Shown in pieces: positions 24,669 to 36,086 of a stretch of 64,000 bases of DNA. A program made the translations under genes and the position numbers. Source of the stretch: Flaccisagitta enflata (lineage: Eukaryota; Chaetognatha; Sagittoidea; Aphragmophora); contig OZ231127.1 in assembly GCA_965153355.1 (NCBI GenBank), positions 42,656,001 through 42,720,000 of the forward strand. The letters run 5' to 3'. How positions within the stretch are numbered: position 1 is the first letter of the stretch; each line of letters opens with the position of its first letter. Under the pieces are notes generated by a model. It had not been told where the DNA came from, did no database searches, and saw only the letters and a list, made by a program, of their open reading frames with translations.

Positions 24669-27600
24669 AGTATTTCTAGCTAAATTTCACCATATATAAT
24701 CGTTTTGTGTTTTGAACTTTGTATACATTCTCCATTTATCCAGTGTATAATATACACATTGGGTGCGAGTAAAAGAATTTCACTTGAATAATGTATTCTA
24801 TAACAGCTAAATATGGCAAAGAAAACAAGCGAGCACTTTGTTTTGCTAGTTTCTGCTTAACTATGCGCCTGCACCATAAAAAAAAATTCATAACCGCTCA
24901 GCAAAAATACTTTTGAATGCGACGTTGCTGGTCATTGTAGCTTTATTCGTTTAGAAATGGAAATGGTTTTAATAAAAAAATCGCTGATGGAAAAAAGTGC
25001 TTATTTTGATTTTTTTCCAATGAGCAATTTTAGTCTTTCCGTTTTTGTCAATAACGCAGCTCGGGATTATCTCAGCTACTCGTTATCCATGAGCAAATTA
25101 AAGAGCTTCAAATTTCTTTGAACTGGCGCCAGGACAAATTTCTAACTCAATGCGTTTAAGTTTTGTATTAGAATAAAGATAACCCATGAAAAGGGCTTAG
25201 TGAATGTCCAAAGTCTTGACCATCTGTCTTCATTCTAATGGCTAGAACACCCAGGATGGTCTCATTTGAAAGATCTTTCGCAGATCTTCACCTTTCAAAT
25301 TTCATCTTACTGGACCATCTGAAAGTATGGTTTTTGCGATAATATGTCAATACCAATTTTTTTTGCACACCCTGTTAAACCCCGCAATAACGGATGTCAA
25401 GTGACCAACAAATCTTAACCACTATGGTCGGATTTCTATTATTGCCAGCAACGAAATTAAAAGAAATTGATATAAAGGGACAAAATTTTTTGATCCATTG
25501 TTGGCTGATTTCCGTTACTCTTGAATCCGTTATAGCGGGGTTTAACTGCACATATTTCGAGTTATTATGTGCGTCCTCGCACATCTATAAAAGGGTTTGT
25601 CGGTCTGTTGGTTTGCCGGTTGGTCAGTTCTTTGGTAGTTCTGTCCGTCACGCAAACGTTGAACTGTCTATCTTCATTGCTGTTACCTATCTTTCACTTA
25701 CATTTTCATCAGACGTTCATTCATTCAATCATTCATTCATTCATTCATTCATTCATACATTCATTCATTCATTCATTCATTCTTTCATTCATTCATTCAT
25801 TCATTCAGTCATTCATTCATTCATTCATTCATTCATTCATTCATTCATTCAATCATTCATTCATTCATTCTTTCATTCATTCTTTCATTCATTCATTCAT
25901 TCATTCAATCTAAAGCTAACTGTGCCTTTTTTAACTACACTCAATTGATGTAAATTGTTAATGTATTTTGATATTCAACTACGCGAATTGCCTCAATCAC
26001 AGCATCTCAATTTGTTGAAAACGTTTCCACGGATTGCGTGTGTGGAGTGTATTCCATCAAAACGTTCACTCACATCTGTGCCGGGACAAGAAGTTGCTGT
26101 CTTCAAAACTGTCCAGAAAGTGAAAAAGTCTCAATGCATGTGTAAGTGGTTTGACAAGTGGAATAATATCCCTCACTATACCCAAACTGAAATAAATGGA
26201 AGAGGGCCTTGTGAACCCTCACTGACTAGTTAATACCACTCCTAGTTTTCCACAAGACATAATCTGAAAAGCATTTTTTTATCAAAATTATGGTACGCGA
26301 TTGTTTTTGCTGATATGTTCTTTAGATGAATGATTATGAGGAAATAGTTATCAAATATTTGGTTCAACCATGATCAAATAAAAACAGGTTTCCTTTTATC
26401 AGTTTTATGGAAAGACCAACAGAGAAATACCCAGGCCTTTTTTTAGAGCGAGCCCGCGAGCCCGTGGCTCTCTATTTTGCAGTCGGGCTCTCTGGTTTTG
26501 CTGGCTCTGAGCCCGGCTGGCTCTCTCAAAATTGAAACCATTTTTGAACTCAAATCGATTGGAAGATTTTTGTAAAATCATGAGAAGAAAACCCAATTCA
26601 CAAGTTATGAGTGACTAAAATGAACTTCTACTATAGTCACCTCGTCAAATATAGAATTGATCTACAAGTAAAGCATCTCCTTTTTCAAGTAATATTATCA
26701 TTATTTTGATGGTTTAAAAAAAAAAGGTTAGCATGTGATGATTTTTGCTTTCTTTAAAACCTATTTATTTCTATTATGAGAAAGAGGAAAAATTACCATT
26801 GAAAGATGAGTGTCATGAAGCTCTCACTTTTTTAAAAAATGGAGCAAAATTTGCATGTTTGCACGCTACTCTGAAACCCACTATGTTGGGCGGTCTGTCC
26901 ATCTGTTGGTCTGTCCATCGGTTGGTTGATCCAGTCATTAGTCCATCTGTTGCTCTATTGATCAGTGACATTGGTTTATTTTTCTTTTTGTGCATTTACA
27001 GGTGATTTTAATGTCACTTCTCATGCCCAAATGTTTTCTAGCAAATCTCCTCACTACCCCTGACCGCCCACACACAATTTGTGTAGCATTCCATCCAGCA
27101 TTTTTTTTTTCCGGGCTCGCTGTTTTTCCGTCGGGCTCTGTAAAATTGTGGGGAGAGAGCCCGGTTGGCTCTCCCAAAAAATTCACTAAAAAAAGGCCTG
27201 GAAATACCCAATTGAATTTTAGTCGCGGACACGTGACTCTACACCTTGTTGTGTCGGTCGGTCCGTCGGTCGGTCCGTCCGTAACATTTTTGAACTGCGA
27301 GCGGTTTTTGCATTACAGATCCTGCCCAACCGTGCGCGACTAGATTGCCGTGCATCCAGCCTTGTTTCTATTGAACCTGCCGAGCTCGCGCCCCTCAATT
27401 TTGTGGATCCCAACAGAAAGATAGTGAGCCTTTTCTAAATTCTTAATTGTCTAATTTTTCCAATTATCAACTTTTTTTCTTTATTTTGTTCAAAATAGTT
27501 AAGGTTCATAGTAGATAATGTCAAAGTGATCATGACACCAATGACAAAAAAGGAACCATTTTTGATCAGCTTTAGTGCCAGTAATCAAGCCTGATATGAT

Positions 27601-29985
27601 AAATTCCTCCAGTCTCAAAGCCAGCAAAATATGAGAACCCGGCCCGGGAGCAAAATAGGGAGCGTCGGGTACCCAGCGCTCTTAAAAGGCATGATTATAC
27701 CCATTAGACGCACATTATAGTCTCATATCAAATTGTATAGGTTTTCATTCAACAGTTACGAGCAATTACGCGGTTCGTCGAGTGGTGTTGGAAATGTCAC
27801 ATGCGAACCATTTCGATTAGAGATTGCGGATGAATCAACTAGTCTTGGAATGCCCGTGATTTCGACCTGCAGTCCTCAATTCGACGACGACGCGACAGAA
27901 ACCGCGATCATTAGGCAACGCTGCGAAGACCCAACAAAGGACAAGATGCTCTGCTTAGCCGATGGTAACTTTTACGGGTTTATCCCGGTGAGCACTAAAA
28001 ATGGCCAAACTTACTTGAACTACTATTGCGCCCTCTGCAACCACGTGGGCGAAGAAAGATTACTTTTTTGGGAGTTCAGCGTCAAGAATTTGGACGCTAA
28101 AGGGATGATGGCCTGGAATTCACACCGCAAGCTTGATCGGGAACTTGTAACGAGATTTCCACCCCAGGAGCTGCTCACCGCTTCGCCTTCGGTGGCATAT
28201 TTTTGCTTGAAAGAAAACAAAGTGTATGGTTTCGAAGAGACGGAGCAGCTGGTTTTCAAAATGGTCTTGAATGAGTATCCTTGCGTCGGCAAATGCGTGT
28301 TAAAGGGTAATTGGACAGACTGGGTGGAAGAAACGGTAAATCCGAATCGACTTGATTCGATGTTATTCGACATGACCATATTGGTGGGAGGCGGTACCAT
28401 AGAATCTAGAATCTATAACAAAGAGCTCAAAACGGAAAGTACCCAGTCTTTTGCTTGCGACGCGGTGAGTGAACAAGCGAGTGAAAGTGAAAGAGTGAGT
28501 GAGATTGAAGATGGAGTTTGGATGATACATCAAGAATATGATTTTAAGGAAAACAGCAGCTTGAATGGAAATTTAGGGAGGGAGGATATCAGCGAAACTG
28601 AAAATCCAGCCTTGGTGAATACAACTGAGGGTGTCACTTCAGGAGAGGGAATGGTGAATCTATCGACCACTCAACCTTCTTTTGGTGATGGAGGACCATC
28701 AGGTAGATTGATGCCTCGGCCCCAATATAGTATCGCTGCGAATGATACCATAAACGTCCCCAGTGAGGATCTTGGTCAAACCTCCCATGTCAAATCCAAC
28801 ATGGTTTGTATCAATAAGAAATATAGGCTGGGCAACTTTGAGAAGATTCCTTATATGCACGAATACGAAATACGAAATGGGACTCTGTGGAGGCGTGTCC
28901 ATTACAAGAAACACTATAATCCATACACAAACAACGCGAAACTGGAACGTCGATTGGATGGTGTTCGGACCAACGAGAATAAACGCCGACCTAGGAAGGG
29001 CAACAAATGTTATTTGCCCGACTGGGATGGATGTCTGGAATTGGGAATTCCTTGCGAAGATCCCGCCGACCACGCCGCATCGCTGAAAGTTTTGTCCATG
29101 AGTTGTCTCACCATTTCGGCGATTTGTTTCGTCGGGACCATCTGCATGTACCTTTCGATTCCGGCGCTCCACACCAACTTCGCCCGTTTTCAGATTCAGT
29201 GTTTCTTGGCGCATCTCTTCGCCATCTTAGCTTTCTTGTTGGCGAGCTTCTTGAGCTGGAAGGGAATCGGCGATTGGCTTTGCAAAGGCATCGCCATTCT
29301 CGTCCATTTTTCGTTTCTCGCCGTTTTTGCTTGGATGCAAATCATTTCTTGGGCCATTTTTTTCATGATTCGTAAGATTAGTCGGCAAACAACTCCTCTG
29401 CTGCCCAACAACACGGATTTGCCCTCTTGGATCGGCTACGTCTTTGGCTGGATGATGCCTTTCGCGATGGTCGTCGTCGCCGTCTCGCTGGAGTGCCGTC
29501 GCGGTTTCATGGGTTACGGCATGAATGGCATTTGTTGGATGAGTTGGTCATCAGCCGGGATGCGGTATCTCTTTTTGGCGCCTTCTGGCATCGCCGTGGT
29601 CGGGAACGCGTTGTTAGCCTTGGTTTCGGCGGCGATGGTGTGGCGGTGTCCCGCCTCCATCACGATTCAGCCGCGATTCATCACATTCGGCGCCGCGTTC
29701 CAGATCATTTTGCGGATGTCGATTGGGATGGGAGTGGAATGGATGTTAGGCATCACTTTGTATTTGGCTCCCAAGTGCGTCTTTTTGCAGTATGTGTTCG
29801 TTATCGGCGTTGGATTTCATGGCTTTTGGGTCTTACTGACCACCTTCTCTCTCAAACCCGCTAGAAAAGTTATTTTGGAAAGAGCAATCGTTTTGCACAG
29901 CAGATGCGTCTCTTTGTTTCGCAGACAAACCATCCCGATTGTGATTCAGAGAAACGTTGGTCCCGTTAATCACCAACAGAGTTAA
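24354..29985 (+). CDS. Secretin-like (Methuselah-like) G protein-coupled receptor, 3 exons, 825 aa
   Basis: Plasma-membrane receptor with a large ectodomain; the ligand is unknown. Exons 24354-24447, 26003-26141 and 27741-29985 join in phase (2478 nt). The start is chosen at MKGSRKTAA because it opens a clean signal peptide (about residues 1-24, ending NSSDA); an upstream in-frame ATG is at 24282. Exon 2 encodes six cysteines between residues 43 and 68 (DCVCG, HICAG, SCCLQNC), resembling a short somatomedin-B fold. The ectodomain includes YYCALCNHVG, typical of Methuselah-like invertebrate receptors, then a Ser/Thr/Glu-rich stalk. Seven hydrophobic segments run from about 526 to 770, with LCKGIAILVHFSFLAVF in TM3 and NGICW before TM5. 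There is no GPS cleavage motif and the cytoplasmic tail is short. The whole 7TM domain and most of the ectodomain lie in one exon. The gene appears nested in an intron of the minus-strand gene. Confidence 0.92.
24637..24667. repeat. (TGA)n microsatellite
   Basis: About ten GATGAT units in GPCR intron 1. Confidence 0.9.
24700..25550. other. GPCR intron 1, A/T-rich
   Basis: No exon recognised. A short inverted pair, AACCCCGCAATAACGGATG/CAAG (25378-25400) against CTTGAATCCGTTATAGCGGGGTT (25521-25545), brackets about 165 bp and could be a small MITE. Confidence 0.4.
25560..25680 (+). mobile_element. Family A element, copy A4
   Basis: Hairpin ATGTGCG-TCCT-CGCACAT at 25567-25584, then CTATAAAAGGGTTTGTCGG and a GTTGGT/GTCC tract to about 25650. 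The 3' tail is not clear; an ATTC microsatellite begins soon after. Confidence 0.6.
25720..25910. repeat. (ATTC)n microsatellite
   Basis: About 45 ATTC units with rare CAAT, CAGT and CTTT variants. It is not a CRISPR: the unit is 4 bp and there are no spacers. Confidence 0.95.
26432..27200. mobile_element. 769-bp non-autonomous hAT-like element, TSD GAAATACC
   Basis: Termini CAGGCCTTTTTTTAG (26432) and CTAAAAAAAGGCCTG (ends 27200) are inverted. Identical 8-bp GAAATACC copies flank at 26424-26431 and 27201-27208. Subterminal DNA repeats GAGCCCG/CGGGCTC motifs on both sides (to about 26540 and from about 27105). The 8-bp duplication and CAGG end are typical of hAT. There is no transposase. It lies in GPCR intron 2. 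Confidence 0.85.
27217..27372 (+). mobile_element. Family A element, copy A5
   Basis: Hairpin AGTCGCG-GACA-CGTGACT at 27221-27238, CTCTACACCTTG, a GGTC/GTCC tract, then CTGCCCAACCGTGCGCGACT and AGATTGCCGTGCATCCAGCC with TTGTTT. It starts about 12 bp beyond the hAT target duplication. Confidence 0.75.
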
Positions 29986-30700
29986 AAGACGGAGGATAAA
30001 ATGTGAACACTTTTAAAGTTTAAAAGTTAATCATCCTTTATCTGCAACATGATTAAGACTAACGATTTCACAAAATGTTTTTTCTGTGTTTTGCATCAGT
30101 TCATAATGAGACCGCTGCAAGAGCTTAAATGAAGGTGCTACCCTCAACAGTCAAGACAATTCTGAGTTGCAACAATTTCTGATTTTTAAACGGAAGAAGA
30201 AATAGAAAAACTTCAAGATTGATTTCCCTGTCCGCTTTTGCCTTTGGCTTTCTTATTTCCGCGAAGCGTCCGTGATAACTGTTTTAATTCTCTCAAAAAT
30301 GACTAAGACATCAATATTTTGGAGGGAAAAAGAGGGCCTATAACGCGTCGATTAGAATCGTCTCCAATGTGATATGAACTTCAATAAGGTATCCCGACGT
30401 GTGATTAAATGCATAATTAACCTTTCTTTATCACTGACCAAATTCACCTGCGCGGTGGATGCACGGTGGTTGCATACAGGGCAGTGGCATTTCTGGTCTT
30501 ATTTTTGTTCGAATCATTCCCAAACAATAATCGTTACATAAAATAAAGAATTTAGTCATAAAAACTCATAATCATTATTAAACACTATACAAAGTCAGTC
30601 TGACCTCATCGATGTTAGATTTCTGCAGCTGAGGCACTTTCAAATTGGAATGTTGATTAACATTCCTTTTTGCTTACATATTCGATTGCTGATTAACATT
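29986..30700. other. GPCR 3' flank, no further gene seen
   Basis: Follows the GPCR stop. AATAAA near 30543 is a candidate poly(A) signal. No other exon supported. Confidence 0.5.
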
Positions 30701-30707
30701 CCTTTTT

Positions 30708-31080
30708 TTCGGACGGCGGCGCCGAAGGGGGTTTAATGTCCTGTAGGACACAGGGTATACTTTCATCTCTATGTCTGCTTATGAAGAGTGAACATATTGA
30801 CATAATTTAGAACATAAAGATCTCTTTGTTTCCCCCCCCCCTCCCACGTCCAGCTTACCAATCAGTAGCCTCAGAATTCAAGTCAGCCTACTAGGGCTTA
30901 TGATCATTGATCAGCATCCTGGATTTTAATTCACCTCTCTTAGACTCAAATCAACCCTTTCACACTTGAAATTGAAGTAATCCCTCTGTTCTACATGACA
31001 ATGCTCCTGGCTGTAATCATAATTTAGTCGACATACAGAAACCGAGCAGAGGTACCGCTTCCCCCAACTGTTGGGCCGCA
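30708..31080 (+). mobile_element. Family D element, decayed copy D4
   Basis: The left arm CGGACGGCGGCGCCGAAGGG then GTTTAATGTCCTGTAGGACA and CAGGGTATACTTTC is clear. A few CTCAAATCAACCC units follow, then a weak right side (CTGTTCTACATGACAATG at 30980, GAGGTACCGCTTCC at 31048). Confidence 0.55.
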
Positions 31081-31339
31081 CTATTTAGTATAGTATTCTA
31101 GAACCATTTGTCCAAGGAGGAGACGTCTAAACTAGACGCCCTTTCTCGATTTCTATTCAACATTCTTAATACAGTTTTTTTCATCAACCAAAGTGGACGA
31201 CGACTAAGACATTTGAACTATGCGCAAAAAAAGAACGAATGAATGAAAAAATGGATCTCCTCCCAATTCTTAGCCATGCTTCTCAATGACATTATGTTGT
31301 TTTGATTTTCCGTCTGCCCGTCTGTCAATCCGTCCATTA

Positions 31340-34300
31340 CGTCTAGTCGGTTACTGAAATTCTTTGATTTGACTGCTCAAGTGGCTCCCGTTTTTTGATA
31401 CATGATATACTGAGCCTAAACTGTAAATTTCATCATCATAGCTTGTCAAAATCAATCGCCGATTTCCCTATATTTATCACCACTCCAAGGTAATTGTTGT
31501 AAAAATGTTGAAATTTGGTCACTTTGGGCTCAAAATTGGGCCACTTCGCTTTTGAAATTTGACCCAAAATCCATGACATTAGGAAACTAGAGCTCAAGAA
31601 CTAACCAGTGGTGCAATCCGCAAGTCGCTATCATTTTTTGTTAAGGCTATCGTTGCTTCAAAATGAAGTTACCCTGAAATTTTTTTCTTCTTTTATAGAA
31701 TGTCAAATACTAGTGTAAGAAAACCCTTCAAAAAATTTCAGAGAATTGAAAAAACCCAAAGATAGGCAATTTTTCAGACGCTCGCTAGCCTGACTGGGGC
31801 AATGGAGGGAGCTGAAATTTTTACTGAAGATAGACAAGACATGTGGCCAGGGTAGACCTGTAAAAAATATTTAAATTCTATTATTTTACATACAATAAAT
31901 CCAAGAAAAAATCTGTAAAATGTAACCATATAGAGGCTAGTAGGTTTTTTGGAAATTTGTTCCAGGTCTACCCTGGCCACATGCCTTCTCTATCTTCAGT
32001 AAAAATTTCAGCTTCCTACGTTGCCCCATTCAAGCTAGCGAATGTCTAAAAAATTACAATCACTTTGTCATTCATTGAAGTGAAAATTGAAAGAAAATGC
32101 ACGGTAAAGATACAATTCATGAACGATTTTTTTCATCAACTCTTTTTTAGCCTCCCTAACTATCAGTTTTAAAGCACAAATTCATGAAAGCAGTCAGCGT
32201 CTGTGGCTAGTGAGTAGATTGTCTGACATAAGCACTGAGATAATGCGCAAGGTGAGAATAGAAATAAATTTCTTTAAACATTGACAATTTGTGATTAAGG
32301 AAAGACAGTCGGCCCCCTTTAGTCTGTCGTTCATATGCTGCACTGATACATTAAAAATTTTCATTTTTTCCCCTTCACTTAACCAAAGCATTCTTGATTT
32401 TGTTTTTGCTTTGTAATTCGGGTCAAGCCAGTGCTATACAGTTAAAGATTGAAAGAGAGACCCTCAGTACGCATATTAATCCAATCATCATGAAAACAGA
32501 TTTTTAATTTGTCGCCTATCTGGAGGAAATGTAAGCCTTAAGACTAGAGAGCTCTTCAAAGATGGAAGGGTATGAGGGTTACTTTATCAGATGAATTTGA
32601 TGGCCAACTTTGACATTTTTTACAATTTTTGATGTATCTCTGCTTTGGATGGACTAATTTGGACAAAATTGGTGACCAAATTGAAGATTTTTTGATGCTC
32701 TAAATGAATCTGATAAAATTTTTGATCGATATGACCCTCAAAATTTTTGGAAGACTCTAGAAGCAGGTGCTAAAAAGTGATTTTTTCACCATTTTGGGTA
32801 CTTCGGTCACACAATTTGGGCACTTCCTAGCTAGAAAAAGACAAAAAATCCATGAGCAAACTAAACTACAGCTCAAGATCTAACCAGTGGTGCAATCGGC
32901 ATGACAATATGGTGAAGCATATAGATTTGGCAGAGCTTCAAAGATCAGTGGGTATAATAAAATGACATTTTTTGGTAATTTTGGTCATTTTTGGCTCAAA
33001 ATCGAGCCACTTTGTTTTTGAAATTTAACCCAAAATCCATGATATTGAAAAACTAGAGCTCAAGAGCTAACCAGTGGTGCAATCCGCATGTTGCTTTCAT
33101 TTTTTGTTAAGATTTGGGAGCTCTTTAAAGATGGAAGGGTGTGAGGATTATTTTACCAAATTAATTTGGTGGTCATTTTTGACATTTTGAACAATTTTTT
33201 TTATATTTCCGCTTCGGATGGACCAATTTGGACAAAATTGGTGACCAAATTGAAGATTTTTTGATGCTCTACATGAATCTGGTAAAATTTTTGATCGATA
33301 TGACCCTCAAATTTTTTGAAAGATTCAAGAAGTAGGTGCTAAAAAGTAAATTTTTTTCGCCATTTTGGCTACTTTGGTCACACGATTTGGGCACTTCCGA
33401 GCTGGAAAAAGACAAAAAATCCATGCTCAACTGGTTTAATACACGTGATGCACTGAGCCTAGAATATTAATTTCATCATCAAAGCTTGACAAAACCAATC
33501 GCTGAAATGATTCAAAAGCTTCAAAATGTAGTCTGAAATAAACTATTAAAAGTACTTCATTTTTGTAGCCATTAGACACTTTTGCCGAGTCTGTACAGAC
33601 GTCAGCTCAGCATTTATACTTTTTTCTAGCTCTTAGCATTTTTTTAAACGTTCATGGTGTTTTTTTATAATATTTGTCTCATTTTTTTACATGGAGCTGC
33701 GCAATTCCCGTGCAGTTGAATTCAAAGAATTCAGTTCTTACGAAAGGAAGCCAGTAAGGACATGATCTTTGAAGCTCTGCCAAATCTATATGCTTTAACA
33801 TATTGTCATGCCGATTTCACCACTGGTTGGATCTTGAGCTGTAGTTTAGTTTGCTCATGGATTTTTTGTCTTTATCTAGCTCGGAAGTGCCCAAATTGTG
33901 TGGCTAAAGTGGCCAAAATGACAAAAAAAAATGACTTTTTAGTACCTGCTTCTAGAGTCTTTAAAAAATTTTGAGGGTCATATCGATCAAACGTTTTACC
34001 AGATTCATTTAGAGCATCAAAAAATTTTCAATTTGGTCACCAATTTCGTCCAAATTAGTCCATCCAAAGCGGAGATTCATCAAAAATTGTAAAAAATGTC
34101 AAAATTGACCAAATAATTCATCTGTTGAAATAACCCTCATACCCTTCCATCTTTGAAAAGCTCTCAAATCTTAACAAAAAATGATAGCAACATGCGGATT
34201 GCGCCACTGGTTAGCTCTTGAGCTCTAGTTTCATAATCCCATGGATTTTGGGTCAAATTTCAAAAGCTAAGTGGCCCGATTTTAAGCCCAAAGTGACCAA

Positions 34301-35385
34301 ATTTCAACATTTTCACCACAACCACCTTGAAGTGGTGATAAATAAAGGGAAATCGGCGACTGGTTTTGTCAAGCTATAAGTTACGCCCACGAGTTTCAAC
34401 TGGCACTGTCTATGAGCGTCTATCTGACTGGCGACTTGTGGTGAAAGAAAGTTGGCCGATTGGAAAATAGGAAGGCGATCGTCTCGTTTATTCCATAAAA
34501 ATTTCAACAACTGAAGAGAGGGGGAAAAATGAAAGGGAAAGTGGGCGTTAATTGTGATCAGCAAACGCAAAAGATAACATGAAATCGAGATAGGACACAA
34601 TAAAGGACAGAAACAGCACATGACAACATGTTCATCTTCTTCAGAGCCCATGCCACCTGATAATACCTGCCCCTGCCCCGGCCCATCCCATTAAATTCAT
34701 CCATATCATCCCTATAGCAAGCTGATCGGGCAAGCGATAAAACCATACTAAAATCCGGCGATAAAAATGCAAAAGAGCAAAAGACAAATAACAGACCGGA
34801 AAACAAGATAAAAACAACGTTAATAAAAGCAAAGACGCGTCTATAAAACTTACTTTTAGGCCCACTTTCGTTGGTTTCAACCCACAGTCTGTCGAAGTCA
34901 AATTAACGTTAATTGTCCGTTCATAAGTTATCTGCAATAAAAAGATGAGAGATTATTGAAATTAGTGAATTCCAAGGGCGCATTCAAACGATCACGAAAA
35001 ATCAATCAATCACTTTAAGAAGCAATGCCGTAAATAAATAAAATCAATCAATCCAAAAATTGGACGATACGAAAGACGAGTTACGTATGTTCGCCTACGT
35101 AATAAAAACAAATGGCACAAAATACAAGGCGCAACCATATGGTTACCCATCTAGCGTTCAATATAAAAAATGGCGAGAAACAAAAGACGCGGGCATTGAA
35201 TAATCGAGAAAGAGGAAAAGCCAAAAGCACGCAAAAGAGACAAAAGCACACATACTTAAGAAACGGACAGACATACATTTCTAACACAAGCTATGATGAC
35301 GAAATTCATATTTTAGGCTCAGTACATCATGTATTAAAGATTGGAAGCCACTTGAGCAGTCAAATAAAAAAATTACAGTGGTTGA
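31340..35385. mobile_element. Large foldback (inverted-repeat) element or cluster, ~3 kb plus insert
   Basis: The outer arm (31340-31440: ACTGCTCAAGTGGC, GATATACTGAGCC) is inverted at 35295-35385. The next arm part (31440-31610: TTGTCAAAATCAATCGCCG, AAATTTGACCCAAAATCCATG) is inverted at 34220-34377. A ~340-bp unit is present in direct copies at 32520-32860 and 33110-33425 and inverted at 33840-34200. The centre is near 33600. A 909-bp segment interrupts the right arm at 34378-35286. No transposase was seen. Confidence 0.7.
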
Positions 35386-36048
35386 CTATTCGTACCGTCC
35401 ATCTGTCCGTCCTTCCCCTTCTGCACGTGTGCACCGGTGTGTCCTGCATTTTCTCAATGAATGTCGAAAAATATGTATCTCAGTGTGGCCTCACATCTGA
35501 CGTGCTTCACACTTACTTTGTTTAATTGTAAATCGCGAAGTAGCATTTCTTTGGAATGAAAATCCTTGAGTTGAAATCTATCGATTTTAGCTTTTAAGTT
35601 GCTTGTCGCTATGACTAATTCTTATATGTAAGCTCTAAATCAAGGGATATCCATTTAAGGATGGATTTAAGCCTAGGATTTCACTTCGCGAATCAGTCGA
35701 GTGTGGCTTGGGCCCAAGCGAGCAAAAAAGTCCATTCAGAAAAGAGAGGTTGTTTACACTTTTACAGATGCAGATACAGATGCAGATTCGCTTTTTGAAA
35801 AAAGTAACACCCTCGATTTTTTTCTGAAAATATGTTTGAACGAAATATGGAACTAGCTAACACTGCTTAAGAAAATGTTTAATTAAAACGAAAGTTTTGA
35901 AGTTTGAAAACCGGCGTTATGCTCCATAACTATGGGCCTCCGAACTGAGATTACTTCAACGTTAACTGGAAAGCCCCATTTTTTTTTCATTGTGCACTTA
36001 TCGTCAACGTTGTCACTGCGTATAAAGTTGAAAAAAACCAAAAAAAAC

Positions 36049-36086
<38 letters not shown>

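Noticed and set aside
25720-25910. CRISPR-like repeat array
   Set aside because: The repeat unit is ATTC with no spacers; a eukaryotic microsatellite.
28699-29864. Other long frames overlapping the GPCR exon on both strands
   Set aside because: Shadow frames of the GC-richer GPCR exon without motifs; the receptor frame has seven hydrophobic segments and family motifs.
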